Origin: Acidobacteriota bacterium
GTDB lineage: Bacteria; Acidobacteriota; Thermoanaerobaculia; Multivoradales; Multivoraceae
Length of the DNA: 64,000 bases
Assembly: GCA_028877275.1 (NCBI GenBank)
Contig: JAPPFP010000021.1
Location: 1 to 64,000 of the forward strand
Direction of reading: 5' to 3'
Position 1 is the stretch's first letter. Each line of letters opens with the position of its first letter. Positions 17,657 to 27,239 of the stretch are shown here, piece after piece. The position numbers were made by a program, and so were the translations under genes. Below the pieces are notes generated by a model, which saw nothing but the letters and a program-made list of their open reading frames with translations, made no database searches and was not told the origin of the DNA.

Positions 17657-18436
17657 ATGGCGTCTGAGAACCCGTTTCGTCTGGACGGCTGCGCGGTGGC
17701 CGTGATCGGCGCCGGCTCCGGCATCGGCGAGGGCGCGGCCGAAGCCTGTGCCCGGCAAGGGGCGCATGTCGCGTGCTTCGACGTGAACCTGGTCGCGGCG
17801 CGGGCCACTGCCGACAGGATCGTCGCCGCCGGCGGGCAGGCGGAGGCGGCCACACTCGACATCCTCGATCCGGAGGCGATGACAGCGGCATTCGAGTCGC
17901 TGAACGACCTGCGGGGCGTCGTGGCGACCCCGGGAGTCAACGTGCGCAAGCGCCTGCTCGACTACCAGCCGGAGGAGTTCGACAGGGTCGTGACGCTCAA
18001 CCTGCGAGGGGCGATGTGCGTGCTCCAGGTCGCGGGAGGGCTGCTGTCGGCGAGCGGTGGAGGCAGCATCGTGCTGCTGTCCTCGATCCGTTCCCAGGTG
18101 GTCGAACCGGGACAGGGGGTCTACGCCGCCACCAAGGCCGGCATCGTCCAGCTCGCGCGGACGGCCGCGGCTGAACTCGGTGGCGCCGGGGTGCGGGTCA
18201 ACGCCCTGGCGCCGGGTGTGATCGACACCCCCCTGACCAAGCCGATTCAGCAGAACGAGGCGTGGAACCGGGCCTACGCCGGCAAGACCGCGCTGGGCCG
18301 CTGGGGAAGACCGGACGAGATCGGCAACGCGGCCGCGTTTCTCGTTTCCGATGCGTCGAGTTACATGACCGGCGCCGTGCTCTTCGTCGACGGCGGCTGG
18401 ACCGCGATCGACGGCCGCTTCGATCCTCCCGCCTGA
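17657..18436 (+). CDS. SDR family oxidoreductase
   Basis: A 259-residue short-chain dehydrogenase/reductase. It has the cofactor loop GAGSGIGEG, the catalytic Ser in LLSSIRSQ, the YAATKAG active-site Tyr/Lys pair, and the C-terminal GAVLFVDGGWTAID. Start ATG 17657 (MASENPFRLDG) is chosen because upstream residues are translation of the previous gene's tail. It begins 10 bp after the P1 peptidase stop and is followed 41 bp later by a second SDR. The substrate is unknown. Confidence 0.9.
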   Translation: MASENPFRLDGCAVAVIGAGSGIGEGAAEACARQGAHVACFDVNLVAARATADRIVAAGGQAEAATLDILDPEAMTAAFESLNDLRGVVATPGVNVRKRLLDYQPEEFDRVVTLNLRGAMCVLQVAGGLLSASGGGSIVLLSSIRSQVVEPGQGVYAATKAGIVQLARTAAAELGGAGVRVNALAPGVIDTPLTKPIQQNEAWNRAYAGKTALGRWGRPDEIGNAAAFLVSDASSYMTGAVLFVDGGWTAIDGRFDPPA

Positions 18437-18477
18437 GCCGGCTCGCCGACGGGGCCGCGAGTAGACTCCGCCACGCC

Positions 18478-19254
18478 GTGCCCGCCCACAACGACCTGTT
18501 TCGACTCGACGGCAAGACGGCCGTCGTCACCGGGGCGTCCGCCGGTCTTGGCATCGTCTTCGCGCACGCGCTTGCCGCGGCCGGCGCCTCCGTCGTCGTC
18601 TCGGCACGGCGCCTCGACCGGCTGGAGCAGCTCGCGGCGGAGATCGAAGGTGAAGGCGGACAGGCTCTCGCCGTCGCCTGCGACGTCGCCAGCGAGGAAG
18701 AGGTCGACGCGCTGGCGGCGAAGGCGGTCGACCGGTTCGGGCAGGTCGACGTGCTGGTGGCGAACGCCGGCGTCTCCGATCCGCGACCGGCCGAGCGGGA
18801 ACCGCTGGACGTGTGGCAGCGGATCGTGGCGGTGAACCTGACCGGCGTCTTCCTCTGCAACCGTCGCTTCGGCGCCCTGATGCTGGAGCAGGGATCGGGC
18901 TCGATCGTCAACGTCGCGTCGGTGCTCGGCGTCGTCGGCGCCGGCCAGATTCCGCAGGCCTCCTACACTGCCTCCAAGGGCGGCGTCGTCAACATGACGC
19001 GCGAGCTCGCCGCACAGTGGGCGAGACGTGGCGTGCGGGTGAACGCGATCGGTCCGGCCTGGTTCGAGTCCGAGATGACCGAGGAGATGTTCGCGTCGGA
19101 CCAGGCCCTGCGGTGGATTCGCCGCAAGACGCCGATGGGTCGGCCCGGCCGCGGCGAGGAGCTGGCCGGCCCCGTCGTGTTCCTGGCCTCCGATGCGTCG
19201 AGCTACGTCACCGGCCAGACGTTGCTCGTCGACGGCGGCTGGACCGTCGTGTAG
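18478..19254 (+). CDS. SDR family oxidoreductase (second copy)
   Basis: A 258-residue SDR with GASAGLGIVFA, NAGVSDPR, IVNVASVLG and SYTASKGGVVNM. It also has the tail GQTLLVDGGWTVV. The GTG start at 18478 (V-P-A-H-N-D-L-F) is inferred because the upstream frame reads through another gene. Tandem SDRs with the same tail motif suggest an old duplication. NAD(P)-dependent alcohol/ketone chemistry is expected; the substrate is not identifiable. Confidence 0.9.
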   Translation: MPAHNDLFRLDGKTAVVTGASAGLGIVFAHALAAAGASVVVSARRLDRLEQLAAEIEGEGGQALAVACDVASEEEVDALAAKAVDRFGQVDVLVANAGVSDPRPAEREPLDVWQRIVAVNLTGVFLCNRRFGALMLEQGSGSIVNVASVLGVVGAGQIPQASYTASKGGVVNMTRELAAQWARRGVRVNAIGPAWFESEMTEEMFASDQALRWIRRKTPMGRPGRGEELAGPVVFLASDASSYVTGQTLLVDGGWTVV

Positions 19255-19282
19255 CCGGCGGTACCGCCGAATCGCAGCCGCG

Positions 19283-21628
19283 ATGACTCTCGAGATCGCC
19301 TTCCTGCTGGTCGTCCTGGCGGCCATGGTCGTCCTGTTTCTGACCGAGAGGCTGCCGATCGACCTGACCGCCTTCCTGGGCCTGACGCTCCTCGTCTTCG
19401 CCGGTTACGTTGGGGTCGACCAGGCGTTCACGGGTTTCGCGTCGTCGGCCGTGATCACCATGCTGTCGATCTTCATCGTCAGTGCCGGGTTGATGCAGAC
19501 CGGCGTCGCGGATTTGGTGGGCGGCGCCATCCATCGCTTCGTGGGCAGCCGCGAGGTGCCGCTGATCGTCGCGGTCATGCTGGTGGCTGGCGTCCTCTCG
19601 ATGTTCATGAACAACATCGCGGCGACCGCCGTGCTCATGCCGGCGGTGGCGAGTCTGGCGCGCCGCGCGCATCTCGCCCCTGCGAGGCTGTTCATGCCGC
19701 TCGCGTTCGGCGCCATCCTGGGGGGCACTTCCACCCTGGTGGGGACGCCGCCCAACATCCTGGCGGCGGCGATGCTGCGGGATCGCGGACTCGAGCCGTT
19801 CGGGCTGTTCGACTTCACGCCTTTCGGCGTGGTGCTCCTTCTGGGCGGCGTCGTTTTCATGCTCACTCTGGGGCGGCGCCTGCTGCCGGGTCGCCGGTCC
19901 GGGGCTCCGAGCCGTGGCGAATCGGAACTCGCCGACCTCTACGGCCTGCACGAGGGACTGTTCTCGATCCGCATTCCCTCCGGGTCCGCACTCGACGGCG
20001 CGACGCTGCGCGAAACGCGACTCGGCACCACGCTGGGGGTGCAGCTCCTCGGGGTTGCGCGCGGCGAGGATTGGCAGTTGGCGCCCGGTGACGACACACG
20101 GCTGCTGGCCGGGGACGAACTGGTGGTGCAGGGCGATGCCGAGGAGGTCGAGCAGACGCTGCGCCTCCAGGGCGTCGATCTGGGCACAGCGACGACCCTC
20201 GGCACGGCCACGACCGGCGAGATCGGGTCGCCGGATGCGGGGGTGACCGCCCTCAGGGCGCGCGTGTCCGCCGCGTCGCCCCTGGTGGGAAGCACGCTGG
20301 CGGAAACCCGCTTCCGTGAAGAGTGGCGCGTGTTCGTGATCGCGGTGGAACGCGACGGCCGTGTGCACGTCGACCGGCTGGGAAGCCTGCCGATCGAGCA
20401 GGGGGACGTGCTGTACGGACTGTTCGGCGACGACGCGCCGGAGATCGACCCGGAGGTCCTCGAGATCGACGAAAGCGGCCCCGCGGCGCTCGACCGGCTC
20501 GAGGATCAGCCGCTGCTGGTCATTCGCGTGCCGGAGAACTCGCCGCTTCTGGCCAGCGGCGGCGGCGTCGAGTGGATGGGTCGGTTGATGGGCTTGACGG
20601 TCGTCGCGGTCGAGCGGGAGGGCGAGGTGATCTGGGGTCCCGGCCCCCAGGTTCTCTTCGAGGCCGGGGACCGGCTGTTCGTCAAGGGCAGGGAGCGGAG
20701 ACTGCGGGCCCTGTTGAGGATCGGCGGTGTCGAGCTGACTTCGGGAGTGGCCGCGCCGGCGTTCGAATCGGAGGAGGTCGGGATGGCGGAGGCGACGCTG
20801 GCGCCACGATCCGGCCTTGCCGGGCGGAGCCTCGCGGACATCGAGTTCCGCGACCGGTACGGCGTGCAGGTGCTCGCCATCTGGCGCGAAGGGCACCCGA
20901 TTCGCAGCGGACTGGCTCAGCTCGCCCTGCGGGTTGGCGACGCGTTGCTGCTTCAGGGGCGCCGGGGCCGGCTCGGTCTGCTTGCCCGTGAACCCGACCT
21001 GCTCGTCCTTTCGGATGTCGCCGATGAACCGCGCCGTCTGAAGAAGGCGCCGTATGCCGTCGGATGCCTCGCCCTGATGGTGGTCCTCGTGGTGACGGGA
21101 GTGGCACCGATTCAGGTCGCCGCGTTCGCTTCGGCGAGTCTGATCGTGCTGTTCGGGGCGCTGACCATGGAGGAGGCCTACCGCGCGGTCGAATGGCGGG
21201 CGATCTTCCTGGTCGCGGCGATTCTCCCGGTCGGGTCCGCGATGGAGAGCAGCGGCACCGCGGCCCTGCTGGCGAGCAGCGTGATGGACCTGGCAGGCCC
21301 GGTCGGTCCGTACGCGGTGCTGGCGGCGCTGGTTCTGCTCTCGAGTCTGCTCAGCCAGTGTCTCGACGGTGCGCCGGCGGTCGTGTTGCTGACGCCAGTG
21401 GTGCTCGAGGCGGCCTCGGGCCTCGGGCTCTCGCCCTACCCGCTGATGATGGGCGTGGCCCTGGCGGCGTCGGCGGCATTCATGACGCCGTTCAGCCACA
21501 AGGCGAATCTGCTGGTCATGGGTGCCGGCGGCTACCGCAGCATGGACTATCTGCGCGCCGGCACGCCGCTGACCATCGTGCTGCTGGCCGTCATCGTGTG
21601 GATGGTGCCGATGATCTTCCCGTTCTAG
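19283..21628 (+). CDS. SLC13-type permease with four RCK_C domains
   Basis: The 781-residue membrane protein begins at ATG 19283 (MTLEIAFLLVV). N-terminal helices carry MNNIAATAVLMPAVASLARR and GGTSTLVGTPPNILAAA, typical of the SLC13/CitMHS anion symporters. A long soluble region then separates the two transporter halves. It contains four RCK_C (TrkA_C-like) units, about 235-315, 345-410, 425-490 and 510-590, each ending in a G-D-x-L strand. The second membrane half resumes near residue 590 (VGCLALMVVLVVTGVAP). Related permeases usually have two RCK_C units, so four is unusual. Sulfate, dicarboxylate or another anion is possible. The TonB receptor follows 50 bp later. Confidence 0.88.
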   Translation: MTLEIAFLLVVLAAMVVLFLTERLPIDLTAFLGLTLLVFAGYVGVDQAFTGFASSAVITMLSIFIVSAGLMQTGVADLVGGAIHRFVGSREVPLIVAVMLVAGVLSMFMNNIAATAVLMPAVASLARRAHLAPARLFMPLAFGAILGGTSTLVGTPPNILAAAMLRDRGLEPFGLFDFTPFGVVLLLGGVVFMLTLGRRLLPGRRSGAPSRGESELADLYGLHEGLFSIRIPSGSALDGATLRETRLGTTLGVQLLGVARGEDWQLAPGDDTRLLAGDELVVQGDAEEVEQTLRLQGVDLGTATTLGTATTGEIGSPDAGVTALRARVSAASPLVGSTLAETRFREEWRVFVIAVERDGRVHVDRLGSLPIEQGDVLYGLFGDDAPEIDPEVLEIDESGPAALDRLEDQPLLVIRVPENSPLLASGGGVEWMGRLMGLTVVAVEREGEVIWGPGPQVLFEAGDRLFVKGRERRLRALLRIGGVELTSGVAAPAFESEEVGMAEATLAPRSGLAGRSLADIEFRDRYGVQVLAIWREGHPIRSGLAQLALRVGDALLLQGRRGRLGLLAREPDLLVLSDVADEPRRLKKAPYAVGCLALMVVLVVTGVAPIQVAAFASASLIVLFGALTMEEAYRAVEWRAIFLVAAILPVGSAMESSGTAALLASSVMDLAGPVGPYAVLAALVLLSSLLSQCLDGAPAVVLLTPVVLEAASGLGLSPYPLMMGVALAASAAFMTPFSHKANLLVMGAGGYRSMDYLRAGTPLTIVLLAVIVWMVPMIFPF

Positions 21629-21678
21629 GTATCATCGCCTTCCCGCCCCCTGATTCGAGGAAACCTCGGGAGATCCCC

Positions 21679-24450
21679 ATGGCGTCACCCACCGAACGAG
21701 CCCTCCGCCTCCTGACGACCTCGGCGTTCGCGCTGACGGTCGCTGCTTCCGCCGCCGCGCAGACCACGGGCGACATCCGCGGCCAGGTCCGCGACGCCAA
21801 CGGCGACGGGTTGCCCGGCGTTACGGTCACGGCGACGATCGAGGACCGCGGCGTCTCGCGAACCACGATCAGCGGCGTCGGCGGGAACTTCGTCATCTCG
21901 TCGCTCCAGGTCGACGACTACGTCGTGACCGCGGCGCTCGACGGTTTCCGGGACCACCGCGTCGAGGCTGTCCGGGTCGGCATCGCCGCGACGGTCAACC
22001 TGGAGATCGTGCTGTCACTGGAGGCCGTAGAGGAGGAAGTGACGGTCACCGCGTCGCCCATCCTCGACGTGACGAGCTCCAGCGTCGGCACCAGCTTCAC
22101 GGCGGACTTCATCGACGACCTGCCGACGGACCGGAACTTCTGGGATCTGGTCGCGGTGTCGCCCGGGATCAGCCAGGCTTCCGAGGGCAGCACTTCGTTG
22201 AGCGCCTTCGGTTCGAGTGTGGCCTCGAATTCCTGGCGCATCGACGGCCTGGACACGACATCGTCGGACACCGGTCGCGCATTCTGGTGGACGAACCCGG
22301 CGATCATCGAGGAGGTGCAGGTCCTGGGGATCGGCGCTCCGGCGGAGTACGGCAGCATGTCGGGGGCCGCGATCAACATCGTGACGAAGTCCGGTACGAA
22401 CGAGTTCGCCGGCACGGTCGACTGGTACCACATGAACGACGGTCTGACGGAAGAGAACGCCGAGATCGACGACCTTCCGTTCCATCGCGAGGAGTTCGAC
22501 GACTTCACGGGCACTCTCGGCGGCCCGCTGGCGCGGGACAAGGCGTGGTTCTTCGCCTCCATCCAATCCACGGAGGACGCGTACGCGGAGCCGGGGGTCG
22601 ATCCCTCCTTCCCGACGGCCTATCCGACGGTGCGCTCCGACATCAAGCTCAACGCGGCGTTCAACGACAGCAACCTGATGGAGGCGAAGTACCACTACGA
22701 GGACTACGACTTCGTCTTCGCGGCGCCCAACACGACACCGGACGCCATCGCGACCGAGTTCGGCAACAACCCGGCCTGGGGCCTCCAGTTCCAGTCGGTC
22801 CTGACTCCGAACGACTACCTCGAGGTCATGTACACCGGCTACAGCAGCGACGACAACCTGCTCTCGGCAACGGGGAGCACCGCCGATCCCTATACGGACT
22901 ATTCTCCGGCTGATGGCGGTCCGCCCCAGTCCAGCGGCAGTCCCGGTTACACCTACATCTGGCTGCTCGGCCGGGACCAGTTGGACGTCAAGCTCTCGCA
23001 CCACGCCGACGACCTCCTGGGCGGCGACCACGACTTCAAGTTCGGCATCTCCTACGGCACCGGCCACGGCGATACGCGGACGGGCGGCGGGCCGAATGGC
23101 GTCTACTTCTACCGCTACGAGTACTACCCGGGCTACCCGTACTACTACCGGGTTACCGCCCGGCCATTCTACTACGGCGCCGAGACGGCGGTGGTTTCGG
23201 CCTTCGTCGACGACTCCTGGCAGGTGAACTCGAACCTGACCCTCAACGTCGGAGTGCGTTACGACCAGCACAACGGCGACATTCCGGACTACCCGATACT
23301 GAACCAGGACTGGAGCCCGACCTCCGAGATCATCCCCGGGGTCCAGGACGTGATTGACTGGTCGCTGATCTCGCCCCGCATCGGCATGGCCTTCCAGATC
23401 GGTGACAGGCAGGTTCTCCGCGCCTTCTACGGCAAGTTCTTCGACGCCGACGTGACCGGCAACTGGTATGCACCGCCACCGAATCCCCCCGAGTACGTCT
23501 ACGAGTACGGCCCTTCGCTGGACGGCCCCTGGACGTACTCGAGCAGCTTCGAGTACCACGGGAACCTCTTTCATCCGGATATCAAGGCACCGGAAACCGA
23601 TCAGTTCACGCTCGGCTGGGAGCGTCGACTGGGCGACAACTACACCTTCGGGATTCAGGGCGTCTACAAGGAGGCGAAGAACCTGATCGGCTGGGAGATC
23701 CTGGACGACGGTGTCTACGAGAATGTGCCGTGGACGAATCCGTTCTCGGGCGAGACGGAGCAGTTGTTCAGCGTCATTGAGCAGCCGACGACCCGCAAGG
23801 GCAACGGACCGGGTCCGGGCTCCCAGGCGCCGGGAAGGAGCTACAACCAGCAGTACGAGGGCGTGGTTCTCTCTTTCAACAGGCGCTACAGCGATGGCTG
23901 GAGCTTCCAGTCGTCGTACACATGGTCTGACTCGAGCGGTTTCATTCCGCGGCCCTTGCTGCAATCCCAGGGAAACCCCTTCTACACGTCCACCGACGGC
24001 CGTGACCCGAACAACTGGATCAATGCCGACCAGGCCCTGCAGAACGATCGAGAGCACGTGGCCCAGTTCCAGGGCAGCTTCGAACTGCCGTGGAAGATCC
24101 AGGGCAGCGCGACCTACAGCTTCATGACGGGCAAACCGTACAGTCGCCAACTGGTGATCGGCGGCCGGAGTTCGGCTGCGCCGCTCGCTCAGGGTGGCCA
24201 GAGCGTGATCGCGGTACCGGCTAGCAACGACAATCGGCTGCCGGACCAGAACAACTTCGATCTTTCGCTTGGCCGCCGCTTCGACGTTGGTCAGGTCCAA
24301 CTCAAGGTGGACCTCCAGGTGTTGAACGTCTTCAACGAAGACACGCATGATTGGTGGGAGACTCTGCGGGTGCCCGTGGACGAGGAGTACGTGCCGAGCG
24401 GTTACCTCTTCCCGCGGCGGGTCATGATCCGCTTCGGGCTCGAGTTCTAG
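21679..24450 (+). CDS. TonB-dependent receptor with carboxypeptidase-regulatory domain
   Basis: This outer-membrane protein of 923 residues starts at ATG 21679 with a signal peptide ending at about AAAQ. A CarboxypepD_reg-like domain follows (DIRGQVRDANGDGLPGVTVTAT to about residue 110). The plug is VTVTASPILDVTSSSVG with a SSNSWRIDGLDTTSSDT-like DG strand. A 22-strand-type barrel ends in GLEF with C-terminal Phe, as expected for Bam insertion. Oar-like receptors of this layout are common in Acidobacteriota. The ligand is unknown. The stop codon directly abuts the stop codon of the convergent gene on the other strand. Confidence 0.92.
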   Translation: MASPTERALRLLTTSAFALTVAASAAAQTTGDIRGQVRDANGDGLPGVTVTATIEDRGVSRTTISGVGGNFVISSLQVDDYVVTAALDGFRDHRVEAVRVGIAATVNLEIVLSLEAVEEEVTVTASPILDVTSSSVGTSFTADFIDDLPTDRNFWDLVAVSPGISQASEGSTSLSAFGSSVASNSWRIDGLDTTSSDTGRAFWWTNPAIIEEVQVLGIGAPAEYGSMSGAAINIVTKSGTNEFAGTVDWYHMNDGLTEENAEIDDLPFHREEFDDFTGTLGGPLARDKAWFFASIQSTEDAYAEPGVDPSFPTAYPTVRSDIKLNAAFNDSNLMEAKYHYEDYDFVFAAPNTTPDAIATEFGNNPAWGLQFQSVLTPNDYLEVMYTGYSSDDNLLSATGSTADPYTDYSPADGGPPQSSGSPGYTYIWLLGRDQLDVKLSHHADDLLGGDHDFKFGISYGTGHGDTRTGGGPNGVYFYRYEYYPGYPYYYRVTARPFYYGAETAVVSAFVDDSWQVNSNLTLNVGVRYDQHNGDIPDYPILNQDWSPTSEIIPGVQDVIDWSLISPRIGMAFQIGDRQVLRAFYGKFFDADVTGNWYAPPPNPPEYVYEYGPSLDGPWTYSSSFEYHGNLFHPDIKAPETDQFTLGWERRLGDNYTFGIQGVYKEAKNLIGWEILDDGVYENVPWTNPFSGETEQLFSVIEQPTTRKGNGPGPGSQAPGRSYNQQYEGVVLSFNRRYSDGWSFQSSYTWSDSSGFIPRPLLQSQGNPFYTSTDGRDPNNWINADQALQNDREHVAQFQGSFELPWKIQGSATYSFMTGKPYSRQLVIGGRSSAAPLAQGGQSVIAVPASNDNRLPDQNNFDLSLGRRFDVGQVQLKVDLQVLNVFNEDTHDWWETLRVPVDEEYVPSGYLFPRRVMIRFGLEF

Positions 24451-26487
24451 CTAGCTGCCTGGCGATGACGCGGCCGGACTCCGGGTAGTGTCCTCGCCTG
24501 ATCGGCTGCCGACATACTTGACGATGAGTCGAACGTCGCCACCCGGACCGAGACCAATGCCGAACCAGTTGCTCGCCTCGCTCAGATACCTGTCGCAGTC
24601 TTTGAACAGTAGGGCTACTGCACCTTCGCTTGTGAGATGACTGCAATGTACTGTAAGGCCAACCTGTGCGCCGCTAAGTCGAATCGTAAACCTGTGGGGA
24701 AGACCGTCGCTAGCGGTACGCCTTAGGATCTCTCCGATTCCCTCGTTGAGCTTCTCGATTGTGTCCTCTCCTAGTTCAAGGAGGAGGAAGCCGAGGTCTA
24801 TCGCAGCTGGCTCTGGAGTGTCCTCGATTCTGGACAGAATCTCGGAGAAGTGGGTGCCTTCGAAGCGTGTCAGAATACCCTCTGGCGTTGCGGCCCCGGT
24901 CGCGCCATCGCGCCTCACAGCCATAGCGATGTCGAGTCCGACGGTGTAGTCATCGTGTAGCAACATGAGACCGACGTCCTCTTCCAGCCAGAGATTCTGC
25001 TTTAGGTGACATCCGAGAAGAACGAGTTCTTGGCTCGCGTACAGAGCATCGCCATAACGCGAGCGAAAGCTGAGGTAGCTCATGAACCTGAGCGGAGAAG
25101 CGAGCATCTCGGTCATGGTGTCTAGAGTGAATACGTCGGTGACTAGTGGTGCGGCTACGTGAGCGGTAGCGGAAGCCCTGAGGAACTGTCGGGCCTGGAA
25201 GGCTAGTGCCGGGTAGTGATCGGCCACGATCGTCATGGGGAAGACGGTGCGGAAAGGACGGTTTAGCGACAGCCGCTCGCCGTTGTCGTGGTAGGCCGCG
25301 ACGGTGCGGTCAAGGAGCAGCGAGGCACATGAGAACGCCTGGTCGACAGCATCTTGGACTGCGGCTCTAAAGTCGTCTTGAAGTTGTCGGTCATTGCCCC
25401 TTCGAGCTTCAAGGGTCAACCGCTTCGATTTAGCTTGAAGCACGATCAAACGGTCTCCGAAAGAGACGAGAACGTCAACTTCACCAAGGGTCTCTCTCTT
25501 GGTTCGACGCAGTTCCACGTTGCGAAAGACCCGGCAGGGACCGAAGACGTGCGCGAGACGCTCGGCGGAGAAGGACTCGGCAAACTCGCCTCGGTGCCGG
25601 AGGGCGGTCCGAGAGTAGGCAGCGTCAGTGCACATCCAATAGAAGGGCGTCTCGTAGAAGGCCTCTAGCGCGCCTTGCGGTTGCAGGAGGATGAAGTCGT
25701 CACTTCCCTTCTGTAGAAAGGGGTAGGCGTACGCCGCGTTGAATGAACCGAGCGACTTGAAGGGAACATTCCGCTCGTCTTGTGGGAGGGTGAAGGCATC
25801 GACGAAGGAGCGAATTTTGGAGACAGGTTTTCCGGTGCGCGACGCGAGTGTGGCGCACGAGAAGCCGAAGCCCGGGAGCACCGTCCACTCTTCGGGCAAC
25901 TTCTCCCTCATGCTCTCTAGGGTGGCGACTAGCCGCTCGTTCAGGAGGTCCGGTAGGGCAAGACACACGGCTTCGCCGACATCGAGGTCGATTTGCTTGT
26001 TCTTGCTGAGCCAGTCAGCGTCAAGACGGTACTTCCGGGGAGCTAGATTGCGGTACTGGCATGCGTAGGCGGATTCGGCCGCATAGAAGATCGCCTCCCT
26101 TAAGTTCTCTCCCGAGGCGAATGGGTTGGGCGTCGTCGGATCGTTTACGTCTGCAAGAAAGGCCTTGGGGTCCGACGGCAAGAGCGATTCGTGTAGCTCG
26201 TTCAAGAGGGCTTCACTCTGCTGGATGTGGCCGGCCACGACGTCGGGAGTGGGTAGGGACCAATCGATAGCGGCCCGCATGGAGAGACCGAGGAGGGTGG
26301 TGAACTCGGTCCGGATGAGGCGATCCGTCGAGTACATTCTCGCCATGTCTTCGGCCGTCATCTCGTCGCGATAGAGAAGGATGTTGTCGCGGAAGGCTAG
26401 GAAGGCGAGAGCGTGGATGAAACCCTTGGAGGTGCAGAGACGCGCGAGGTCATTGAAGATGGTCTGTTCTGAGCGCACTAAGGGCAC
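24451..26487 (-). CDS. Lower-GC PD-(D/E)xK nuclease-like protein of unknown function
   Basis: A 678-residue protein that I cannot place in a named family. Residues 336-353 (G-E-V-D, then about ten residues, then L-Q-A-K) match the QxK variant of the PD-(D/E)xK nuclease core: Glu336, Asp338, Gln351, Lys353. The flanks are a long N-terminal helical region and a C-terminal domain. No membrane segment is clear. Base use differs from its neighbours (29 G+C of 60 bases at 24601-24660, with many A/T-ending codons), which suggests horizontal acquisition. Such orphan nuclease-fold proteins often act in anti-phage defence; here that is inference only. It stands alone, with the TonB receptor convergent and abutting. 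Confidence 0.7.
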   Translation of the reverse strand: MPLVRSEQTIFNDLARLCTSKGFIHALAFLAFRDNILLYRDEMTAEDMARMYSTDRLIRTEFTTLLGLSMRAAIDWSLPTPDVVAGHIQQSEALLNELHESLLPSDPKAFLADVNDPTTPNPFASGENLREAIFYAAESAYACQYRNLAPRKYRLDADWLSKNKQIDLDVGEAVCLALPDLLNERLVATLESMREKLPEEWTVLPGFGFSCATLASRTGKPVSKIRSFVDAFTLPQDERNVPFKSLGSFNAAYAYPFLQKGSDDFILLQPQGALEAFYETPFYWMCTDAAYSRTALRHRGEFAESFSAERLAHVFGPCRVFRNVELRRTKRETLGEVDVLVSFGDRLIVLQAKSKRLTLEARRGNDRQLQDDFRAAVQDAVDQAFSCASLLLDRTVAAYHDNGERLSLNRPFRTVFPMTIVADHYPALAFQARQFLRASATAHVAAPLVTDVFTLDTMTEMLASPLRFMSYLSFRSRYGDALYASQELVLLGCHLKQNLWLEEDVGLMLLHDDYTVGLDIAMAVRRDGATGAATPEGILTRFEGTHFSEILSRIEDTPEPAAIDLGFLLLELGEDTIEKLNEGIGEILRRTASDGLPHRFTIRLSGAQVGLTVHCSHLTSEGAVALLFKDCDRYLSEASNWFGIGLGPGGDVRLIVKYVGSRSGEDTTRSPAASSPGS

Positions 26488-26722
26488 CTGAGTGATTTCA
26501 AGGTTGGCGTTCTGAGGAAAAGGGGCTACTAGGCTAGAGACTGTCGAGCCCGATCGGGCCTATGACACACTGGTCGGACTCGGTCGCGGTGGGGCCTGAG
26601 TTGGCCATTTCCTTCCTGTCTGCGACGGAAGGTCCTCCGGGTGCTCCGGATTCCCTTCGGGTCGCGTCCGCATTGACCGTTTCGACCAGCGTTGCCTTCG
26701 TGCCCCGGGGTCAGGATGCCTG

Positions 26723-27217
26723 CTACCGCCCGTGGTAGAGCGTCGCGTCCTCAGTGTGCATCCCCCGCGGGTCGTCGCGCTTCGACTCGTAGAGCCGGCC
26801 CTCGGCGTCGACCAGGTCGTCCCCGAAGATCGCCTCGTCGACGGCGATGTCGCTCGGACAGGAGATCTCGATCAGGTTGCCCGCCGGATCGCGAATGAAC
26901 ATCTGCATTGCGCCGTCGGGCAGCCGGCGCACCTTGCCCCAGGGTGAGGTGTCGATCGCGCCCAGTTCGCGCATCCGGAAGAAGATCGAGTTGAAGTCGT
27001 CGACCTGCAGGCAGAGGTGGCCCCGGAAGGAGGCCTGATCCTCCCACTCCGTGACGTGAAGCTGCTGCTCCTCGTTGATCTTGAAGAACTGGGCCGGGAA
27101 GTCGAGGTTGAAGGTCGGCAGCGGTTCGAGTCCGAGTTCGTGCTCGTAGAAGGCACAGGCCTTCTCCAGGTCGTCGACGACGACCGTCGCGTGTTGGATC
27201 TGCAGTACGTTCGTCAT
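26723..27217 (-). CDS. VOC family protein (glyoxalase/dioxygenase superfamily)
   Basis: A 164-residue vicinal-oxygen-chelate protein made of two beta-alpha-beta-beta-beta modules. Candidate metal ligands are His9 in IQHATVVVDD, the His in FRGHLCLQVDD and the Glu in NLIEISCP, the usual H/H/E pattern. FIRDPAGN is the familiar glyoxalase loop. The reaction is not known; dioxygenase, isomerase and antibiotic-binding roles all occur in this fold. It is 22 bp downstream of the sugar-epimerase-like gene and probably co-transcribed with it. Confidence 0.87.
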   Translation of the reverse strand: MTNVLQIQHATVVVDDLEKACAFYEHELGLEPLPTFNLDFPAQFFKINEEQQLHVTEWEDQASFRGHLCLQVDDFNSIFFRMRELGAIDTSPWGKVRRLPDGAMQMFIRDPAGNLIEISCPSDIAVDEAIFGDDLVDAEGRLYESKRDDPRGMHTEDATLYHGR

Positions 27218-27239
27218 GTCGTCCTCCCTCGATGCCGGG

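Noticed and set aside
21649..21675. A small cgaggaaacctcg hairpin before the TonB receptor
   Set aside because: A 5-bp stem without a T run just before a gene start is too weak to call a terminator or operator.
22015..24348. A 777-codon minus-strand frame over the TonB receptor
   Set aside because: It is antisense to the receptor's barrel and shows Val/Arg/Glu-rich sequence without structure signals.
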